A stretch of 64,000 bases of DNA from Deinococcus sp. JMULE3 (GCF_013337115.1 NZ_SGWE01000004.1:1996501-2060500), one strand, 5' to 3'. Positions 39,565-53,173 are shown, counted from the stretch's first letter. Notes: a model not told the origin generated them from the sequence alone. A program made the numbers and translations.

Positions 39565-39957
39565 ATGGCCCCCAACCCCAGCCGTCAGGTGGCGCTGATC
39601 GCGCACGACAAGAAGAAACTCGAACTGGCCCTGTTCGCCCTGAACCACCGGGACGTGCTGGGCCAGTTCCACCTGGTCGCCACCGGCACGACCGGCGGCA
39701 TCCTGGAAAAACAGACCGGCCTGAGCGTCGAACGCGTCCTGTCCGGCCCGCTGGGCGGCGACCAGCAGATCGGTGCCCGGCTGGCCGAGGAACGCGTCCT
39801 GGCGGTGTTCTTCTTCCGCGACCCCCTGACCGCCCAGCCGCACGAACCGGATGTGAGCGCCCTGGTGCGCCTGTGCGACGTGCACGACATCCCGCTGGCG
39901 ACCAACCCCGCCAGCGCCGAGGCGCTGATGCTGTGGCTGCGCGAGCAGCTTACCTGA
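39565..39957 (+). CDS. mgsA: Methylglyoxal synthase
   Basis: A 130-residue enzyme that converts dihydroxyacetone phosphate to methylglyoxal. It shows [16 protein letters not shown] with the phosphate-binding His/Lys, [25 protein letters not shown] and [38 protein letters not shown] with the catalytic Asp/His set. Length and order are normal. It bypasses lower glycolysis; fba at 48 kb feeds the same triose pool. Confidence 0.95.
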   Translation: MAPNPSRQVALIAHDKKKLELALFALNHRDVLGQFHLVATGTTGGILEKQTGLSVERVLSGPLGGDQQIGARLAEERVLAVFFFRDPLTAQPHEPDVSALVRLCDVHDIPLATNPASAEALMLWLREQLT

Positions 39958-40040
39958 GCGCGGACCGGGGCCCCACCCGGCGGGGGGCCACCTGTCAGGT
40001 GAATGCGTTTTCACCCTGCGGGTGATGTGATGACGCAGGC

Positions 40041-41801
40041 ATGACCTGGACCAGCCTGCCCTGCGGACCCCCGGACGCCCTGAGCCTCCCGGACCGTCAG
40101 CGCTGGGAGGTGACCCTGCGCGACGCCCGGCGCCGCGACGAGCAGGCCCGGCAGGCAGGGGACGACGAGGGACTCGCCGCCGCGCTGCACGCCCAGGGCG
40201 CCGCGCTGAACCGCCTGGGCCGCCCGCGCGAGGCGATCGGGGCGCTGCTCGAGAGCGTCGCGTACCTCGGACACGATCCGCACGCGCAGGCCTGCGTGTG
40301 GCGCGAGGCGGCCTGCGCCCACCTGAACCTCGACGACGGGACCGCCGCGCAGGAGTACCTCGCGCTCGCGCTGCGCCTGGCCCGCACGGCGGGCGACCTG
40401 AAACTGCAACTCGACCTGCTGGACGACCTCGCTACCCTGCACGCCGCGCACGGCGACCTGCACGCCGCGTGCGACACCCTGCGCGCCAGCCTCGGGCTGC
40501 GCCGCGCACACCGGCAGCCCGGCCTGACCCGCACCCTGATCCGCCTGACCCTGGCCGAACTGGACCTCCCGCCGCACGAACAGCCGGCCGCGCTGGGCGC
40601 CCGCACCCGCGAACTCGCGGCGCTCGCCCCGAGCGAACCGCTCGGCGGGGAGAGCTGGGCGACCCTGGCGCTGCTGCACCTGCACCAGCAGCAGCCCGAG
40701 GCTGCGCTGCACGCCGCCGCACAGGCCACGCCCCTGCTGCGCGCCGGGGGGCAGGGGCGCGCCGCGCTGCGCACCCAGGCCACCCAGGCCCGCGCCGCGC
40801 TGCTGCTGGGCCGCCCCGCCGAGGCGCAGGCCCTCGTGCAGGAGGCCCTGCGCGATCCCGCCTCGCCCGCCCACCCGCACGAGCATGCCGAGCTGCACCT
40901 CGTGGGCAGTGACGTCTGCGCGCACCTGGGCGACTACCCCCAGGCGCTGGCGCATCACCGTCAGTACCATCAGCTCGACGCGCAGGCGCGGCGCGGGCAC
41001 CAGCAGGAACGCGCCCGCGCCGCGCAGGCCCGCGTGGCCCTGGACGTCACCCGGCACGAGGCGCAACTGCACCGGCAGCGCAACGACGAACTCGAGGCGA
41101 TCGTGCAGGCCCGCACGCTGGAACTGAGGCGCAGCCAGCGGGCCGTGATCGACCTGCTCGCCAGCGCCGCCGAGTTCCGCGACGCGCCGCTGGGTCCCCA
41201 CACCCGCTGGGTGGGGGACGCCACGGGCGCCGTCGCCCGCCACCTGGGCCTGCCCGCCCCCCAGGCCGAGGAGCTCGGACTGGCCGCCCGGCTGCACGAC
41301 GTCGGCAAGATCGGCATTCCCGACTCGATCCTCCTGAAGGAAGGCCCGCTGACCCCCGACGAGCGGGACATCATCGCCACGCACACCACCCTGGGCGCGC
41401 AGCTGCTCACGCAGCCCGGCGCGGCCGACGGCGGCCCGCTGCTGCACCTCGCCGCGCAGATCGCGCTGTCCCACCACGAATGCTGGGACGGCAGCGGTTA
41501 CCCCCGCGCGCTGCGCGGCCCGGACATCCCGCTGGGCGGACGGATCGTGCGGGTCGTGGACGCCTTCGACGCGCTGATCAGCGCCCGGCCCTACAAACCC
41601 GCCTGGACCGACGGGGACGCCCTGCAGTACCTGCGCCAGCACGCCGGGACGCTGTTCGACCCGGCGTGCGTTCGGGCCTTCACCGAACTTCACGCGGCGG
41701 CGCAACTCCCCCCCGCGACGCCGGGTGACGGGTCTGCACCCGAACCGCCAGTCAGGTGGCTTATATTGAACTCATGCGCGCCCCCGCGACGCCCTCATTG
41801 A
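40041..41801 (+). CDS. TPR / HD-GYP domain protein, putative cyclic di-GMP phosphodiesterase
   Basis: A 586-residue soluble protein. Residues about 20-330 are helical repeats of TPR type ([26 protein letters not shown] and following). A coiled coil with the [21 protein letters not shown] linker leads into an HD-GYP domain (about 385-550) with [16 protein letters not shown] (HD) and [12 protein letters not shown] (the GYP loop). It likely hydrolyses c-di-GMP after sensing a partner through the repeats. Its last 28 nt overlap the start of the PP2C gene in another frame. Confidence 0.88.
   Translation: MTWTSLPCGPPDALSLPDRQRWEVTLRDARRRDEQARQAGDDEGLAAALHAQGAALNRLGRPREAIGALLESVAYLGHDPHAQACVWREAACAHLNLDDGTAAQEYLALALRLARTAGDLKLQLDLLDDLATLHAAHGDLHAACDTLRASLGLRRAHRQPGLTRTLIRLTLAELDLPPHEQPAALGARTRELAALAPSEPLGGESWATLALLHLHQQQPEAALHAAAQATPLLRAGGQGRAALRTQATQARAALLLGRPAEAQALVQEALRDPASPAHPHEHAELHLVGSDVCAHLGDYPQALAHHRQYHQLDAQARRGHQQERARAAQARVALDVTRHEAQLHRQRNDELEAIVQARTLELRRSQRAVIDLLASAAEFRDAPLGPHTRWVGDATGAVARHLGLPAPQAEELGLAARLHDVGKIGIPDSILLKEGPLTPDERDIIATHTTLGAQLLTQPGAADGGPLLHLAAQIALSHHECWDGSGYPRALRGPDIPLGGRIVRVVDAFDALISARPYKPAWTDGDALQYLRQHAGTLFDPACVRAFTELHAAAQLPPATPGDGSAPEPPVRWLILNSCAPPRRPH
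41762..41767 (+). promoter_or_regulatory. -10 box TATATT of the PP2C gene, inside the HD-GYP gene
   Basis: TATATT ends 6 nt before the ATG at 41774 and lies within the last codons of the upstream gene. It would give a leaderless PP2C message independent of upstream transcription. Confidence 0.5.
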
Positions 41802-42838
41802 CGTCCGGTCTGCTGACCGACGTCGGTCGGCAGCGGCAGGGCGGCGTGAACCAGGACGCCGCCCTGGCCCTGGACCTGCCGCAGGGCGGCCTGTACGCCG
41901 TCGCCGACGGCATGGGCGGACACGCCGCCGGGGAACTCGCCGCGAACCTCGCGCTGGACGCGCTGAGCCAGAGCTACCTCGACGGGCGCGGCACCCCACC
42001 GGCCCGCCTGGCGCAGGCCGTGCAGGCCGCGAATCTCGCCGTGCTCAGGCACGCCGTCGGTGAGTACGTCGGCATGGGCACCACCCTGATGGCCGCGCTG
42101 GTCGACCGGGGCGCCGTCCTCATCGCGCACGTCGGGGATTCCCGCGCTTACCTGCTGCGCGGCGCCGAACTGCACCGCCTGACCGAGGACCACTCCTGGG
42201 TGGCCGAACAGGTCCGCCTGGGCCACATGACCGAGGCCGAGGCGCGCGACCACCAGTGGCGCAGCGTCGTCAGCAACGCCCTGGGCGGCGAGGAACGCGT
42301 CCGGCTGGAACTGCACGGTCTGCCCATCCAGGCCGGGGACCGCCTGCTGCTGTGCAGCGACGGCCTGAGCAGCGTCGTCACCGACGAGGAACTGTGCGCC
42401 CTGCTCGCCCGGCCCCTGCCGCCCGAGACGACCGCCCGCCTGCTCGTGAACGCCGCGAACGACGGCGGCGGCCCCGACAACATCACCGCGCTGATCGTGG
42501 ACGTGCAGCGCGACGCCCCCCTGCCCGCCTACCCGCTGCCCGCCCGGCGCGACGACGGCCCCATGTACATCGACGTGCTGCTCAGCACCCAGCGCGGCAA
42601 CAGCCTCATGACGTACCTGCTGCTGATGATCGCGTACTTCACGCTGCTGGGCATCATGCTGGTCCCCGAACGCCGCACCGTCATCGGCGCCATCGGCACC
42701 GTCGTCCTGATCGCGCTGCTGATCGGGCAGCGCCTCACGCAGCGCCGCCGCGCGCACACGCCGCTCGGCGCGCCCGCCGCGAGCCTCCAGGCTGCGCCAG
42801 TCCCGGCCCGCGAACGGAGCGTCACGCAGACCCGCTAA
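41774..42838 (+). CDS. PP2C-type protein phosphatase with C-terminal membrane anchor
   Basis: A 354-residue Ser/Thr phosphatase. PP2C motifs follow in order: [63 protein letters not shown] and [15 protein letters not shown], with the metal-binding aspartates intact. After residue about 260 come two membrane helices ([20 protein letters not shown] and [18 protein letters not shown]). It would counteract Hanks-type kinases, none of which is in this window. Confidence 0.92.
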   Translation: MRAPATPSLTSGLLTDVGRQRQGGVNQDAALALDLPQGGLYAVADGMGGHAAGELAANLALDALSQSYLDGRGTPPARLAQAVQAANLAVLRHAVGEYVGMGTTLMAALVDRGAVLIAHVGDSRAYLLRGAELHRLTEDHSWVAEQVRLGHMTEAEARDHQWRSVVSNALGGEERVRLELHGLPIQAGDRLLLCSDGLSSVVTDEELCALLARPLPPETTARLLVNAANDGGGPDNITALIVDVQRDAPLPAYPLPARRDDGPMYIDVLLSTQRGNSLMTYLLLMIAYFTLLGIMLVPERRTVIGAIGTVVLIALLIGQRLTQRRRAHTPLGAPAASLQAAPVPARERSVTQTR

Positions 42839-42854
42839 CAGCCCCGCCGCCGGG

Positions 42855-42860
42855 TATGCT
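42855..42860 (+). promoter_or_regulatory. -10 box TATGCT of ridA (leaderless)
   Basis: TATGCT ends 6 nt before the ridA ATG. Confidence 0.5.
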
Positions 42861-42866
42861 GCCCGC

Positions 42867-43244
42867 ATGAAAGACATCATCCAGACGCCCGACGCCCCGG
42901 CCGCCATCGGCCCGTACAGCCAGGCTGCCGTGTTCGGCAATCTGGTCGTCACCAGCGGCCAGATTCCCCTCACGCCCGACGGGACCCTGGTCGAGGGCGG
43001 CATCACCGAGCAGACCGAACAGGTCATCGCGAACCTCAAGGCCGTGCTGGCCGCCGCCGGGACCGACCTCGCGCGGGTCGTGAAGACCACGGTGTTCCTG
43101 GCCGACATGAACGAATTCGCCGCCATGAACGCCGTGTACGAGACGCACTTCCCCGCCCCGTACCCCGCGCGCAGCACCGTGCAGGTCGCCCGATTGCCCC
43201 GCGACGTCCGCGTGGAGATCGAGGTGCTCGCCGAGCGCCACTGA
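42867..43244 (+). CDS. ridA: RidA family reactive intermediate/imine deaminase
   Basis: A 125-residue YjgF/YER057c/UK114 protein that hydrolyses reactive enamines and imines formed by PLP enzymes. It has APAAIGPYSQAAVFGNLVVTSGQIPL, the Asn-rich middle NLKAVLAAAGTDLARVVKTTVFLADM and the catalytic-Arg segment PAPYPARSTVQVARLPRDVRVEIE. Trimeric in relatives. A strong terminator follows. Confidence 0.94.
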   Translation: MKDIIQTPDAPAAIGPYSQAAVFGNLVVTSGQIPLTPDGTLVEGGITEQTEQVIANLKAVLAAAGTDLARVVKTTVFLADMNEFAAMNAVYETHFPAPYPARSTVQVARLPRDVRVEIEVLAERH

Positions 43245-43297
43245 CCGCACCCGCGCGAGCACGCACAGGCGGGCGGCCCGCCGCTGTGACCGACCCC

Positions 43298-43339
43298 GGC
43301 CGGTGGGGGAGGGGCGTTCTCCCCTTGCCCCGTCCGGCC
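43298..43339 (+). terminator. Terminator of ridA
   Basis: GGCCGG (43298-43303) pairs with CCGGCC (43334-43339), and two G4/C4 blocks extend the stem around a CGTTCT loop. Its downstream arm overlaps the -35 region proposed for corA. Confidence 0.6.
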
Positions 43340-43354
43340 CGGCGGGGCTAGCAT
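43325..43354 (+). promoter_or_regulatory. Promoter of the corA leader
   Basis: TTGCCC (43325-43330) and TAGCAT (43349-43354) are 18 nt apart. Transcription from about 43361 gives a leader of about 150 nt before corA. Confidence 0.45.
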
Positions 43355-43488
43355 GACTCCCGCTGCGCCCCCACACGGGCGCGCGGCCCCCGAGGAGGTG
43401 ATGACGTGACCCCAGACCCCCACACCCTGGACGGCGAACCGCCCAGTCGACCTCTGACCACGCCCCACCCATCCCCGGAGGTCGCCCC

Positions 43489-43511
43489 ATGCCCCACCCT
43501 GAAGGCCGCGC

Positions 43512-43518
<7 letters not shown>
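43489..43518 (+). CDS. Nine-residue ORF overlapping the corA start (putative)
   Basis: ATG 43489 follows GGAGGT (43477-43482) with ideal 6-nt spacing and encodes MPHPEGRAC, stopping at 43518, four bases past the corA ATG (43512). Ribosomes ending here could restart on corA, which itself has only the weaker GAAGG. Confidence 0.45.
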
Positions 43519-44447
<929 letters not shown>

Positions 44448-44466
44448 AGGGTGATGGTGAACGGTT

Positions 44467-44503
44467 GATGGTTGACAGAGGGTGCTCCCGTCTATCAACC
44501 ATC
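44467..44503. terminator. Bidirectional terminator between corA and doxX
   Basis: GATGGTTGACAGAGGG (44467-44482) pairs with CCCGTCTATCAACCATC (44487-44503) with a 4-nt loop. The ATGGTTGA word recurs near other gene ends in this window. Confidence 0.65.
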
Positions 44504-44516
44504 ACCTTTCAACCTT

Positions 44517-44873
44517 CTACTCCTTGCTGACGATCAGGAGCGCACCGAACAGCGCGAGGTTCTTCAGGAACTGCGCCTGCTGCTGCTGCCGCTCCTTGCC
44601 CTGCTTGTCCCAGAAGGGGTGGCCGATCACGGTGGTGGGAATCAGACTGGTCGCCAGGGCGAGGCTGGCCGCGCGTGGCATCAACCCGGCCGCCATCAGC
44701 GCGCCCGCGCCGACCATCACGCCACTGTTGACCTTCACGGCCAGTTCGGGCTCCGGCACCTCCGCGCCGCGCGCCGCGCGCACGATCGGGTCGGGGTTCT
44801 GCAGGTGATCCAGGCCGTTCTTGATGAAGATGCTCGCGAGCAGCGCCCGCCCGATGAATCTCGTCACACTCAT
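44517..44873 (-). CDS. DoxX family membrane protein
   Basis: A 118-residue protein with four short membrane helices. The family-typical start is RFIGRALLASIFIKNGLDHLQNPD, then LMPRAASLALATSLIPTTVIGHPFWDKQGKERQQQQAQFLKNLALFGALL. The ATG at 44873 has AAGGAGG with 7-nt spacing; the longer frame upstream lacks one. DoxX-like proteins are linked to redox and oxidative stress complexes, but the exact role here is unknown. Confidence 0.88.
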   Translation of the reverse strand: MSVTRFIGRALLASIFIKNGLDHLQNPDPIVRAARGAEVPEPELAVKVNSGVMVGAGALMAAGLMPRAASLALATSLIPTTVIGHPFWDKQGKERQQQQAQFLKNLALFGALLIVSKE

Positions 44874-44970
44874 GCCTTGCCCTCCTTGAACTGTCCCGGA
44901 GTCTAGCGCAGGCACGCCCGGCCCTCGCGCGCCCCCGCGCTTGGGCAAGCCTTCAGTGAAGCGGAGGTGG

Positions 44971-45133
44971 GCTCATACGAATTCCGTCTGTTTCGTTAAC
45001 AACCCGCAACTGCACCGGGTTGCCAACTCCACGCCCGGAACCCGTTTCTCTCCTTCTCTGCTGCGCAGCTCTGCGAGTCGCATCCGCTCGGGTTGAAAGA
45101 TTTTGCAGACCTTTCAACCGGGGTTCTTATTAC
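44971..45133. repeat. Dispersed structured repeat, copy A (3' end of rph)
   Basis: About 163 bp closely related to 60348-60490: both start GCTCATACGAATTCCGTCTG and share CCAACTCCACGCCCGGAACC and a C-rich TTTCTCTCCTTCTC tract. Two hairpins are clear: AACCCG/CGGGTT and GGTTGAAAG/CTTTCAACC. A module with GCTGCGCAGC (45055-45080) is present only in this copy. The right end includes the rph stop codon (TTA at 45130-45132). The gap upstream, 44874-44970, has no gene. Confidence 0.8.
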
Positions 45134-45861
45134 ATGCCCTGGATGACCGACAGCTGCCGGGTCAGGTCGGCCATGATGTCCTGCACGGCGCGCGTGCCGG
45201 TGGCGAGCATCCCCACGTACTCGTCGTGCGTCAGGACGCCTTCTTCCGCTCCGCCCTGCACCTCGACGATCAGGCCGTCACTCGTGGCGACCACGTTCAG
45301 GTCCGCGCGGGCCACCTTGTCCTCGGCGTAATCCAGGTCCACGCGGATCTCGCTGCCGACCAGTCCGACGCTGACCGCCCCGATGTTGCGCGAGATGGGC
45401 CAGTCGGTCAGGCGGCCCTTCTGGATCAGGCGGTCGCAGAAGTCATGCAGCGCCGCGTGCCCCGCCAGGATGCTCGCCACGCGCGTCCCGCCGTCCGCGA
45501 CCAGCACGTCGCAGTCCACGTACAGCGTCTGGTTGCGGAAGTGACGCAAGTCCATCCCGGCGCGCAGCGCGCGGCCCAGCAGCCGCTGGATCTCGTGACG
45601 GCGGCCGTTCTGCAGATTCCGCTCGCGGGCCTGCCGGTCGTTGGTGGCGCGGGGCAGCATGGAGTACTCGGCGGTCAGCCAGCCCTCCTTGCTGCCGCGC
45701 ATGTGCGGCGCGGGCTTCTCTTCCAGGGTCACGGTCGCGAGGATCTCGGTGCGGCCCATGATCAGGTGCGCGCTGCCGGGCGCGTGCGGGTTCACGCCCC
45801 GCTTGACGGTGATGGGACGGGGCGTGAGGAGGTCGCGGCCTTCGCGGATGGGCTGGGTCAT
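45130..45861 (-). CDS. rph: Ribonuclease PH
   Basis: A 243-residue phosphorolytic exoribonuclease that trims tRNA 3' ends. It shows RPITVKRGVNPHAPGSAHLIMGRTEILATV, the Arg-rich MLPRATNDRQARE and GRRHEIQRLLGRALRAGMD, and the phosphate-site region VDCDVLVADGGTRVASILAGHAAL, with DLDYAEDKVARADLNVV near the C-terminus. Its ATG overlaps the stop of the original murI frame (ATGA). The TAA stop lies within the end of a dispersed repeat. Confidence 0.97.
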   Translation of the reverse strand: MTQPIREGRDLLTPRPITVKRGVNPHAPGSAHLIMGRTEILATVTLEEKPAPHMRGSKEGWLTAEYSMLPRATNDRQARERNLQNGRRHEIQRLLGRALRAGMDLRHFRNQTLYVDCDVLVADGGTRVASILAGHAALHDFCDRLIQKGRLTDWPISRNIGAVSVGLVGSEIRVDLDYAEDKVARADLNVVATSDGLIVEVQGGAEEGVLTHDEYVGMLATGTRAVQDIMADLTRQLSVIQGM

Positions 45862-46704
45862 GTCTGTATGCGCTCGATTCTGGGCGGAGCCCGGTGAATT
45901 TCCCCCTCATTCTGCACGTTCGCGGCCCCCAGCGCACGGGACAGGAGGTCCGTGACGACCGGCGCGGCCTGCGCGGGATCACCCGTCACGAGGAACGCCT
46001 CGGTCCCGCCCGAGGTGCGTGCGCTCAGCAAGGCCGCGCTCCTCCAGCACCCGCCGGGTGTGCCGTGCGACCGCCGCGCCACTGTCCAGCAGCGTGAACG
46101 TCTCCCCGAACTCCGCGCGGATGCTGCCCGCCAGGAACGGGTAGTGCGTGCAGCCCAGCACCAGCCCATCCGCCCCGGCCTCTGCCAGCGGGGTCAGGAT
46201 CTCTCGCAGCACCTCACGTGCCCGCGCGGACTCCGCCTGCCCGGCCTCCACCAGCGGAACCAGTTCCGTACTGACGGCCTTCAGCACCTGCACGCCCGCC
46301 GGGTCCGCGAACTCGCGGATCACGTCCGCCAGCAGCGTCCCGCGCATCGTGCCCGGCGTCGCCAGCACGCCCACCACCCCCGACCGGGTCGCCAGGACCG
46401 CCGGTTTCACCGCCGGGACCAGCCCGATCACCGGCATGTCGAAGCGCGAACGCAGGTCGCCCAGGCTGAACGCCGACGCGGTGTTGCACGCCACCACCAC
46501 ACCCTTCACGCCCCGCGCGTGCAGCGCCGACACCGCCCGCGCCGTCAGGTCACGGATCTCCCCGTCGGGCCGCGCGCCGTACGGCACGTGCGCCGTGTCC
46601 GCCAGGTACAGCAGGTCCTCGCCCGGCAGCGCCCGCCGCAGGTCCCCCAGGACACTCAGGCCGCCCACGCCACTGTCGAACACGCCAAGCGGTGCGTCAC
46701 TCAT
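45858..46704 (-). pseudogene. murI: Glutamate racemase gene with a single-base frameshift near its 3' end
   Basis: MurI makes D-glutamate for peptidoglycan. The first 222 or so residues are normal: PLGVFDSGVGGLSVL, VACNTASAFSLG (catalytic Cys) and LVLGCTHYPFL (second Cys). At about 46038-46041 an extra base in CCTTGC shifts the frame, and the protein would end at 45979 after a short odd tail. The other frame continues the expected C-terminus (LLSARTSGGTEAFLVTGDPAQ...) and stops at 45858, overlapping the rph ATG by 4 nt, as a native operon junction would. Either a true mutation or a sequencing error. Confidence 0.85.
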
Positions 46705-46712
46705 CGCGCCTG

Positions 46713-46718
46713 ATGATA
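46713..46718 (-). promoter_or_regulatory. -10 box TATCAT of murI
   Basis: TATCAT on the minus strand ends 8 nt before the murI ATG at 46704. Confidence 0.4.
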
Positions 46719-46726
46719 CGGGACGC

Positions 46727-47953
46727 TCAGCTCCCGGCCAGCGCCTCGCGCAGCGTGTCGCCCAGCGCGTGGATGCCCCGCGTGATCTGCTCGGGCGTGG
46801 CGTTGCTGTAACTGAGGCGCATGGTGTTCTCCCCGCCTCCCAGCGCATAGAAGGGACTGCCGGGCACGTACGCGACCTTGCGCTGTACGGCGCGGGGCAG
46901 CAATGCCTGGGTGTCCACGCCGTGCGGAAGGGTCAGCCACAGGAACATGCCGCCCTCGGGCGTGGTGGACTGCACCCCGGCCGGGAAGTCCGCGTGGATG
47001 CGCTCCAGCATCAGGCGGGCGCGTTCGCCGTACGCCTGCCGCACCCGTTCGATCTGACGCGGCAGCACGCTGTCCACGAGTTCCGAGATGATCATCTGGT
47101 TGAAGGTCGGCGTGTGCAGGTCCGCGCCCTGCTTCGCCTGGATGAGTTTATTGATGATCGGCGCGGCCGCCTGCACCCACGCGTCGCGCAGGCCCGGCAC
47201 CAGCGTCTTGGAAAACGAACTGGAGTAGATGACGTGGTTGCGGTCCGCGTCGCCGTGCAGGTCCAGGCCCAGGCTGTAGAGGCTGGGGGCGGCCTCGCCC
47301 GTGAAGCGCAGCTGCCCGTACGGGTCGTCCTCGATGAGCAGGACGCCGTGCTGCGCCGTGAGTTCCACGAGGCGGCGGCGGCGCTCGGCGCTCAGGGTGC
47401 GGCCGGTGGGGTTCTGGAAGTTCGGCACGGCGTACAGCAGCTTCGCGCGCGTGGTCTTCAACACCTCCTCCAGCGCGTCCACGTCGATGCCACCGTCGTC
47501 GGTGGGGACCTGCACGTACCTGGGCAGGTACGGCTGGAAGGACTGCAGCGCGCCCAGGTACGTGGGGGCCTCCACGAGCACCACGTCCCCCTCGTCGATC
47601 AGCACCTTGCCCAGCAGGTCCAGGCCCTGCTGGCTGCCCGTCACGATCTGCACGTTCCGCGCCGGGATGCCCGCCTGCGCGCCGATCCACTCGCGCAGCG
47701 GCGCGTGGCCCTCGGTCGTCGAGTACTGCAGCGCCGCCGGGCCGTACACGTCCAGCACGCGGTTGCTCGCGGCGCGCACCTCGTCCAGCGGGAACAGCTC
47801 CGGCGCGGGCAGGCCCCCGGCGAAACTGATCACGTCCGGCTGCTGCGTGACCTTCAGGATCTCGCGGATGGCGCTGGCCGTCATGCTCTGCGCGCGGCGC
47901 GACAGCGTGCCGTCCAGATCGAAGGCCAGCGGGGCGGGGGAGGGGGTGGTCAT
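46727..47953 (-). CDS. lysN: PLP-dependent aminotransferase, LysN/2-aminoadipate type
   Basis: A 408-residue fold-type I aminotransferase without the MocR DNA-binding domain. Key parts: ISFAGGLPAPELFPL, YGPAALQYSTTEGHAPLREWI, TGSQQGLDLLGK, PNFQNPTGRT, IEDDPYGQLRF and the Schiff-base lysine in SSSFSKTLVPGLR. This pattern is that of Thermus LysN, the 2-aminoadipate aminotransferase of the AAA lysine pathway with broad specificity. The symbol is by similarity. The start is supported by a -10 box 6 nt upstream. It ends 22 nt before murI. Confidence 0.85.
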   Translation of the reverse strand: MTTPSPAPLAFDLDGTLSRRAQSMTASAIREILKVTQQPDVISFAGGLPAPELFPLDEVRAASNRVLDVYGPAALQYSTTEGHAPLREWIGAQAGIPARNVQIVTGSQQGLDLLGKVLIDEGDVVLVEAPTYLGALQSFQPYLPRYVQVPTDDGGIDVDALEEVLKTTRAKLLYAVPNFQNPTGRTLSAERRRRLVELTAQHGVLLIEDDPYGQLRFTGEAAPSLYSLGLDLHGDADRNHVIYSSSFSKTLVPGLRDAWVQAAAPIINKLIQAKQGADLHTPTFNQMIISELVDSVLPRQIERVRQAYGERARLMLERIHADFPAGVQSTTPEGGMFLWLTLPHGVDTQALLPRAVQRKVAYVPGSPFYALGGGENTMRLSYSNATPEQITRGIHALGDTLREALAGS

Positions 47954-47959
47954 GCCCGC

Positions 47960-47965
47960 ATGGTA
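47960..47965 (-). promoter_or_regulatory. -10 box TACCAT of the aminotransferase gene (leaderless)
   Basis: TACCAT on the minus strand ends 6 nt before the ATG at 47953. Confidence 0.45.
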
Positions 47966-48063
47966 GTCCCCTGTCTACCCCGCGCGGCCCAGTCATGTGG
48001 ACGGCCCCCGAGTGTGATCACGGTCACTCCGGGTAGAGTGGGGACGCTCAAGGAGGTATTCAC

Positions 48064-48981
<918 letters not shown>

Positions 48982-49099
48982 CCGACCACTCCGTTCACGG
49001 TCCACACGCGTGCGGTCCGCTCCGGTCGGCTGATCCGGGGCTGACCGCCGCATTCATCTTCGGCCCGCGTGACAGCGGGAAACTCTCACCCTGCCGCTC

Positions 49100-49105
49100 T
49101 ATCCT
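49100..49105 (+). promoter_or_regulatory. -10 box TATCCT of the secreted hypothetical gene
   Basis: TATCCT ends 8 nt before the ATG at 49114. Confidence 0.4.
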
Positions 49106-49113
49106 CACGTTGA

Positions 49114-49839
49114 ATGAGAGCGGCGGGGTACACCACATGGGTCATGGTCACGCTGGGCGCACTGGGTGCCGCCGCCAGCGTCGCCAGTGTCACCCCTCCC
49201 CTCCTGCCCAGCGGATGGCAGTCGAAGATCGCCGCGCTGCTCCCGCAGACCGGGCAGACCGTCACGCTGCTCGAGCGGCGCCCCAGTATCTCCACCGTCG
49301 CGCTTGAACTGGTCGTCGCCAGCGCCGGCGGGGACCGCGAGGCGCTGCGGCAGGTCACCGCGTCCGCCGCGCGCGGCGTCGCCCCCACTTACGACAAGCG
49401 CCTGAACGTCAGCCCCGAGGAATTCAAGCGCTACATCGTCTTCCAGAGTACCCTGGCCTCCACCGGCAAGACCTTCCGCCTGAACGTCAGTCGGGATAGC
49501 AGCCGCGTCACCTTCAGTGACGGCCCGTACATGAACGGCGTCCTGAAGGGCGTCAGCATCGACCTGAAAACCGGCGAGATGCGCGGCCCCGAGGGCTTCA
49601 GCGCCCGCCCGGTCGCGGTTCCCGCCAATGACGACCCGGAACGCGGCCTGCTGGTCCGCAGCGGCTTCCAGTGGCTCATGAACGGCAACAACGCCCAGAT
49701 CGGCAACGGCGTTCGCGGCACCCTGAACCTCCTGCACCTGAGCAGCGGCCGGGTCGTGCTCAGCTACCGGCGCAAGAGCATGATCGACCGCCGGGTGGAC
49801 GACTTCGACCGCGAACTGATCGTCGAGTACACCCGCTGA
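49114..49839 (+). CDS. Secreted or membrane-anchored protein of unknown function
   Basis: A 241-residue protein. The first 30 residues form one hydrophobic segment (TTWVMVTLGALGAAASVASV), a signal peptide or anchor. The rest is predicted mostly beta (STLASTGKTFRLNVSRDSSRVTFSDG, GVSIDLKTGEMRGPEGFSARPV) and ends with basic and acidic strands. There are no cysteines. I recognise no domain. It lies upstream of the subtilase gene, same strand, but each has its own promoter. Confidence 0.65.
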   Translation: MRAAGYTTWVMVTLGALGAAASVASVTPPLLPSGWQSKIAALLPQTGQTVTLLERRPSISTVALELVVASAGGDREALRQVTASAARGVAPTYDKRLNVSPEEFKRYIVFQSTLASTGKTFRLNVSRDSSRVTFSDGPYMNGVLKGVSIDLKTGEMRGPEGFSARPVAVPANDDPERGLLVRSGFQWLMNGNNAQIGNGVRGTLNLLHLSSGRVVLSYRRKSMIDRRVDDFDRELIVEYTR

Positions 49840-49979
49840 ACCGCCCGCGTATGGCCGTGCCCGCGGACGTCCACCGCTGGACCGGCGGGGGGCGGTTCCT
49901 GCACGCCCGCCTGATGAGCGCCTGACCGGACGTCAAGGTGTCCTCACGTTCCATTCAGGGGCCGTCACGCGCGACCGCC

Positions 49980-49985
49980 TACGCT
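49980..49985 (+). promoter_or_regulatory. -10 box TACGCT of the subtilase gene (leaderless)
   Basis: TACGCT ends 7 nt before the ATG at 49993. Confidence 0.5.
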
Positions 49986-49992
49986 GGGCCTC

Positions 49993-52587
<2,595 letters not shown>

Positions 52588-52600
52588 TCGCACCTCTTCC

Positions 52601-52630
52601 GGGCCGCCGGCGCACCTGCGTGGGCGGCCC
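52601..52630 (+). terminator. Terminator of the subtilase gene
   Basis: GGGCCGCC (52601-52608) pairs with GGCGGCCC (52623-52630); TGTTCGTTGCC follows. Confidence 0.6.
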
Positions 52631-52699
52631 TGTTCGTTGCCTCAAGGCTTTCCCTGCCCGGCTTGGGGAAGCTCCCATGCAGCCCGCGGGGCCGGGCGG

Positions 52700-52705
52700 T
52701 ACGGT
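52700..52705 (+). promoter_or_regulatory. -10 box TACGGT of the CBS gene (leaderless)
   Basis: TACGGT ends 6 nt before the ATG at 52712. Confidence 0.5.
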
Positions 52706-52711
52706 CAGGGC

Positions 52712-53128
52712 ATGACCACCCTGCGCGACATCATGACCACCGACCTGACCACCACCGACCCCCGCGCCACCCTGAAGGAGGTCGCCACGCTGATGCGCGA
52801 GCAGGACATCGGCAACGTGCTGATCATAGACGGCGACACGCTGAGCGGCATCATCACCGACCGGGACATCGTCATTCGCGCCGTGGCGTACGGGCACGAC
52901 CTGGGCAGCGCCGCGACCGATTACGCCACCGGCAGCGTGTTCACCATGGACGCGGGCGCCAGCGTGCAGGACGCCGCGAAGGCCATGGCGGACCGCCAGT
53001 TGCGCCGCCTGCCCGTCACGGACGGCGCGAAGGTCGTGGGGATCGTGAGCCTCGCGGACCTCGCCACGCGCACCAGTGGCGGCGCGGACGAGAAGGCGCT
53101 TCAGGGCATCAGCCAGCCCACGATCTGA
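52712..53128 (+). CDS. CBS-domain-pair protein
   Basis: A 138-residue stand-alone Bateman module. The two CBS repeats are MTTDLTTTDPRATLKEVATLM...GIITDRDIVIRAVAYG and TMDAGASVQDAAKAMAD...RRLPVTDGAKVVGIVSLADLA, the second with the usual adenosine-ligand Asp. Such proteins sense AMP/ATP or similar nucleotides. No fused enzyme domain is present, and the partner is unknown. Confidence 0.9.
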   Translation: MTTLRDIMTTDLTTTDPRATLKEVATLMREQDIGNVLIIDGDTLSGIITDRDIVIRAVAYGHDLGSAATDYATGSVFTMDAGASVQDAAKAMADRQLRRLPVTDGAKVVGIVSLADLATRTSGGADEKALQGISQPTI

Positions 53129-53137
53129 ATTGAGGCA

Positions 53138-53173
53138 GAGGGGGCGGCCCGGGCTGGTCCTGGGCCGCCCCTC
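53138..53173 (+). terminator. Terminator of the CBS gene
   Basis: GAGGGGGCGGCCC (53138-53150) pairs with GGGCCGCCCCTC (53162-53173) with one bulge; TT follows. Confidence 0.65.
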
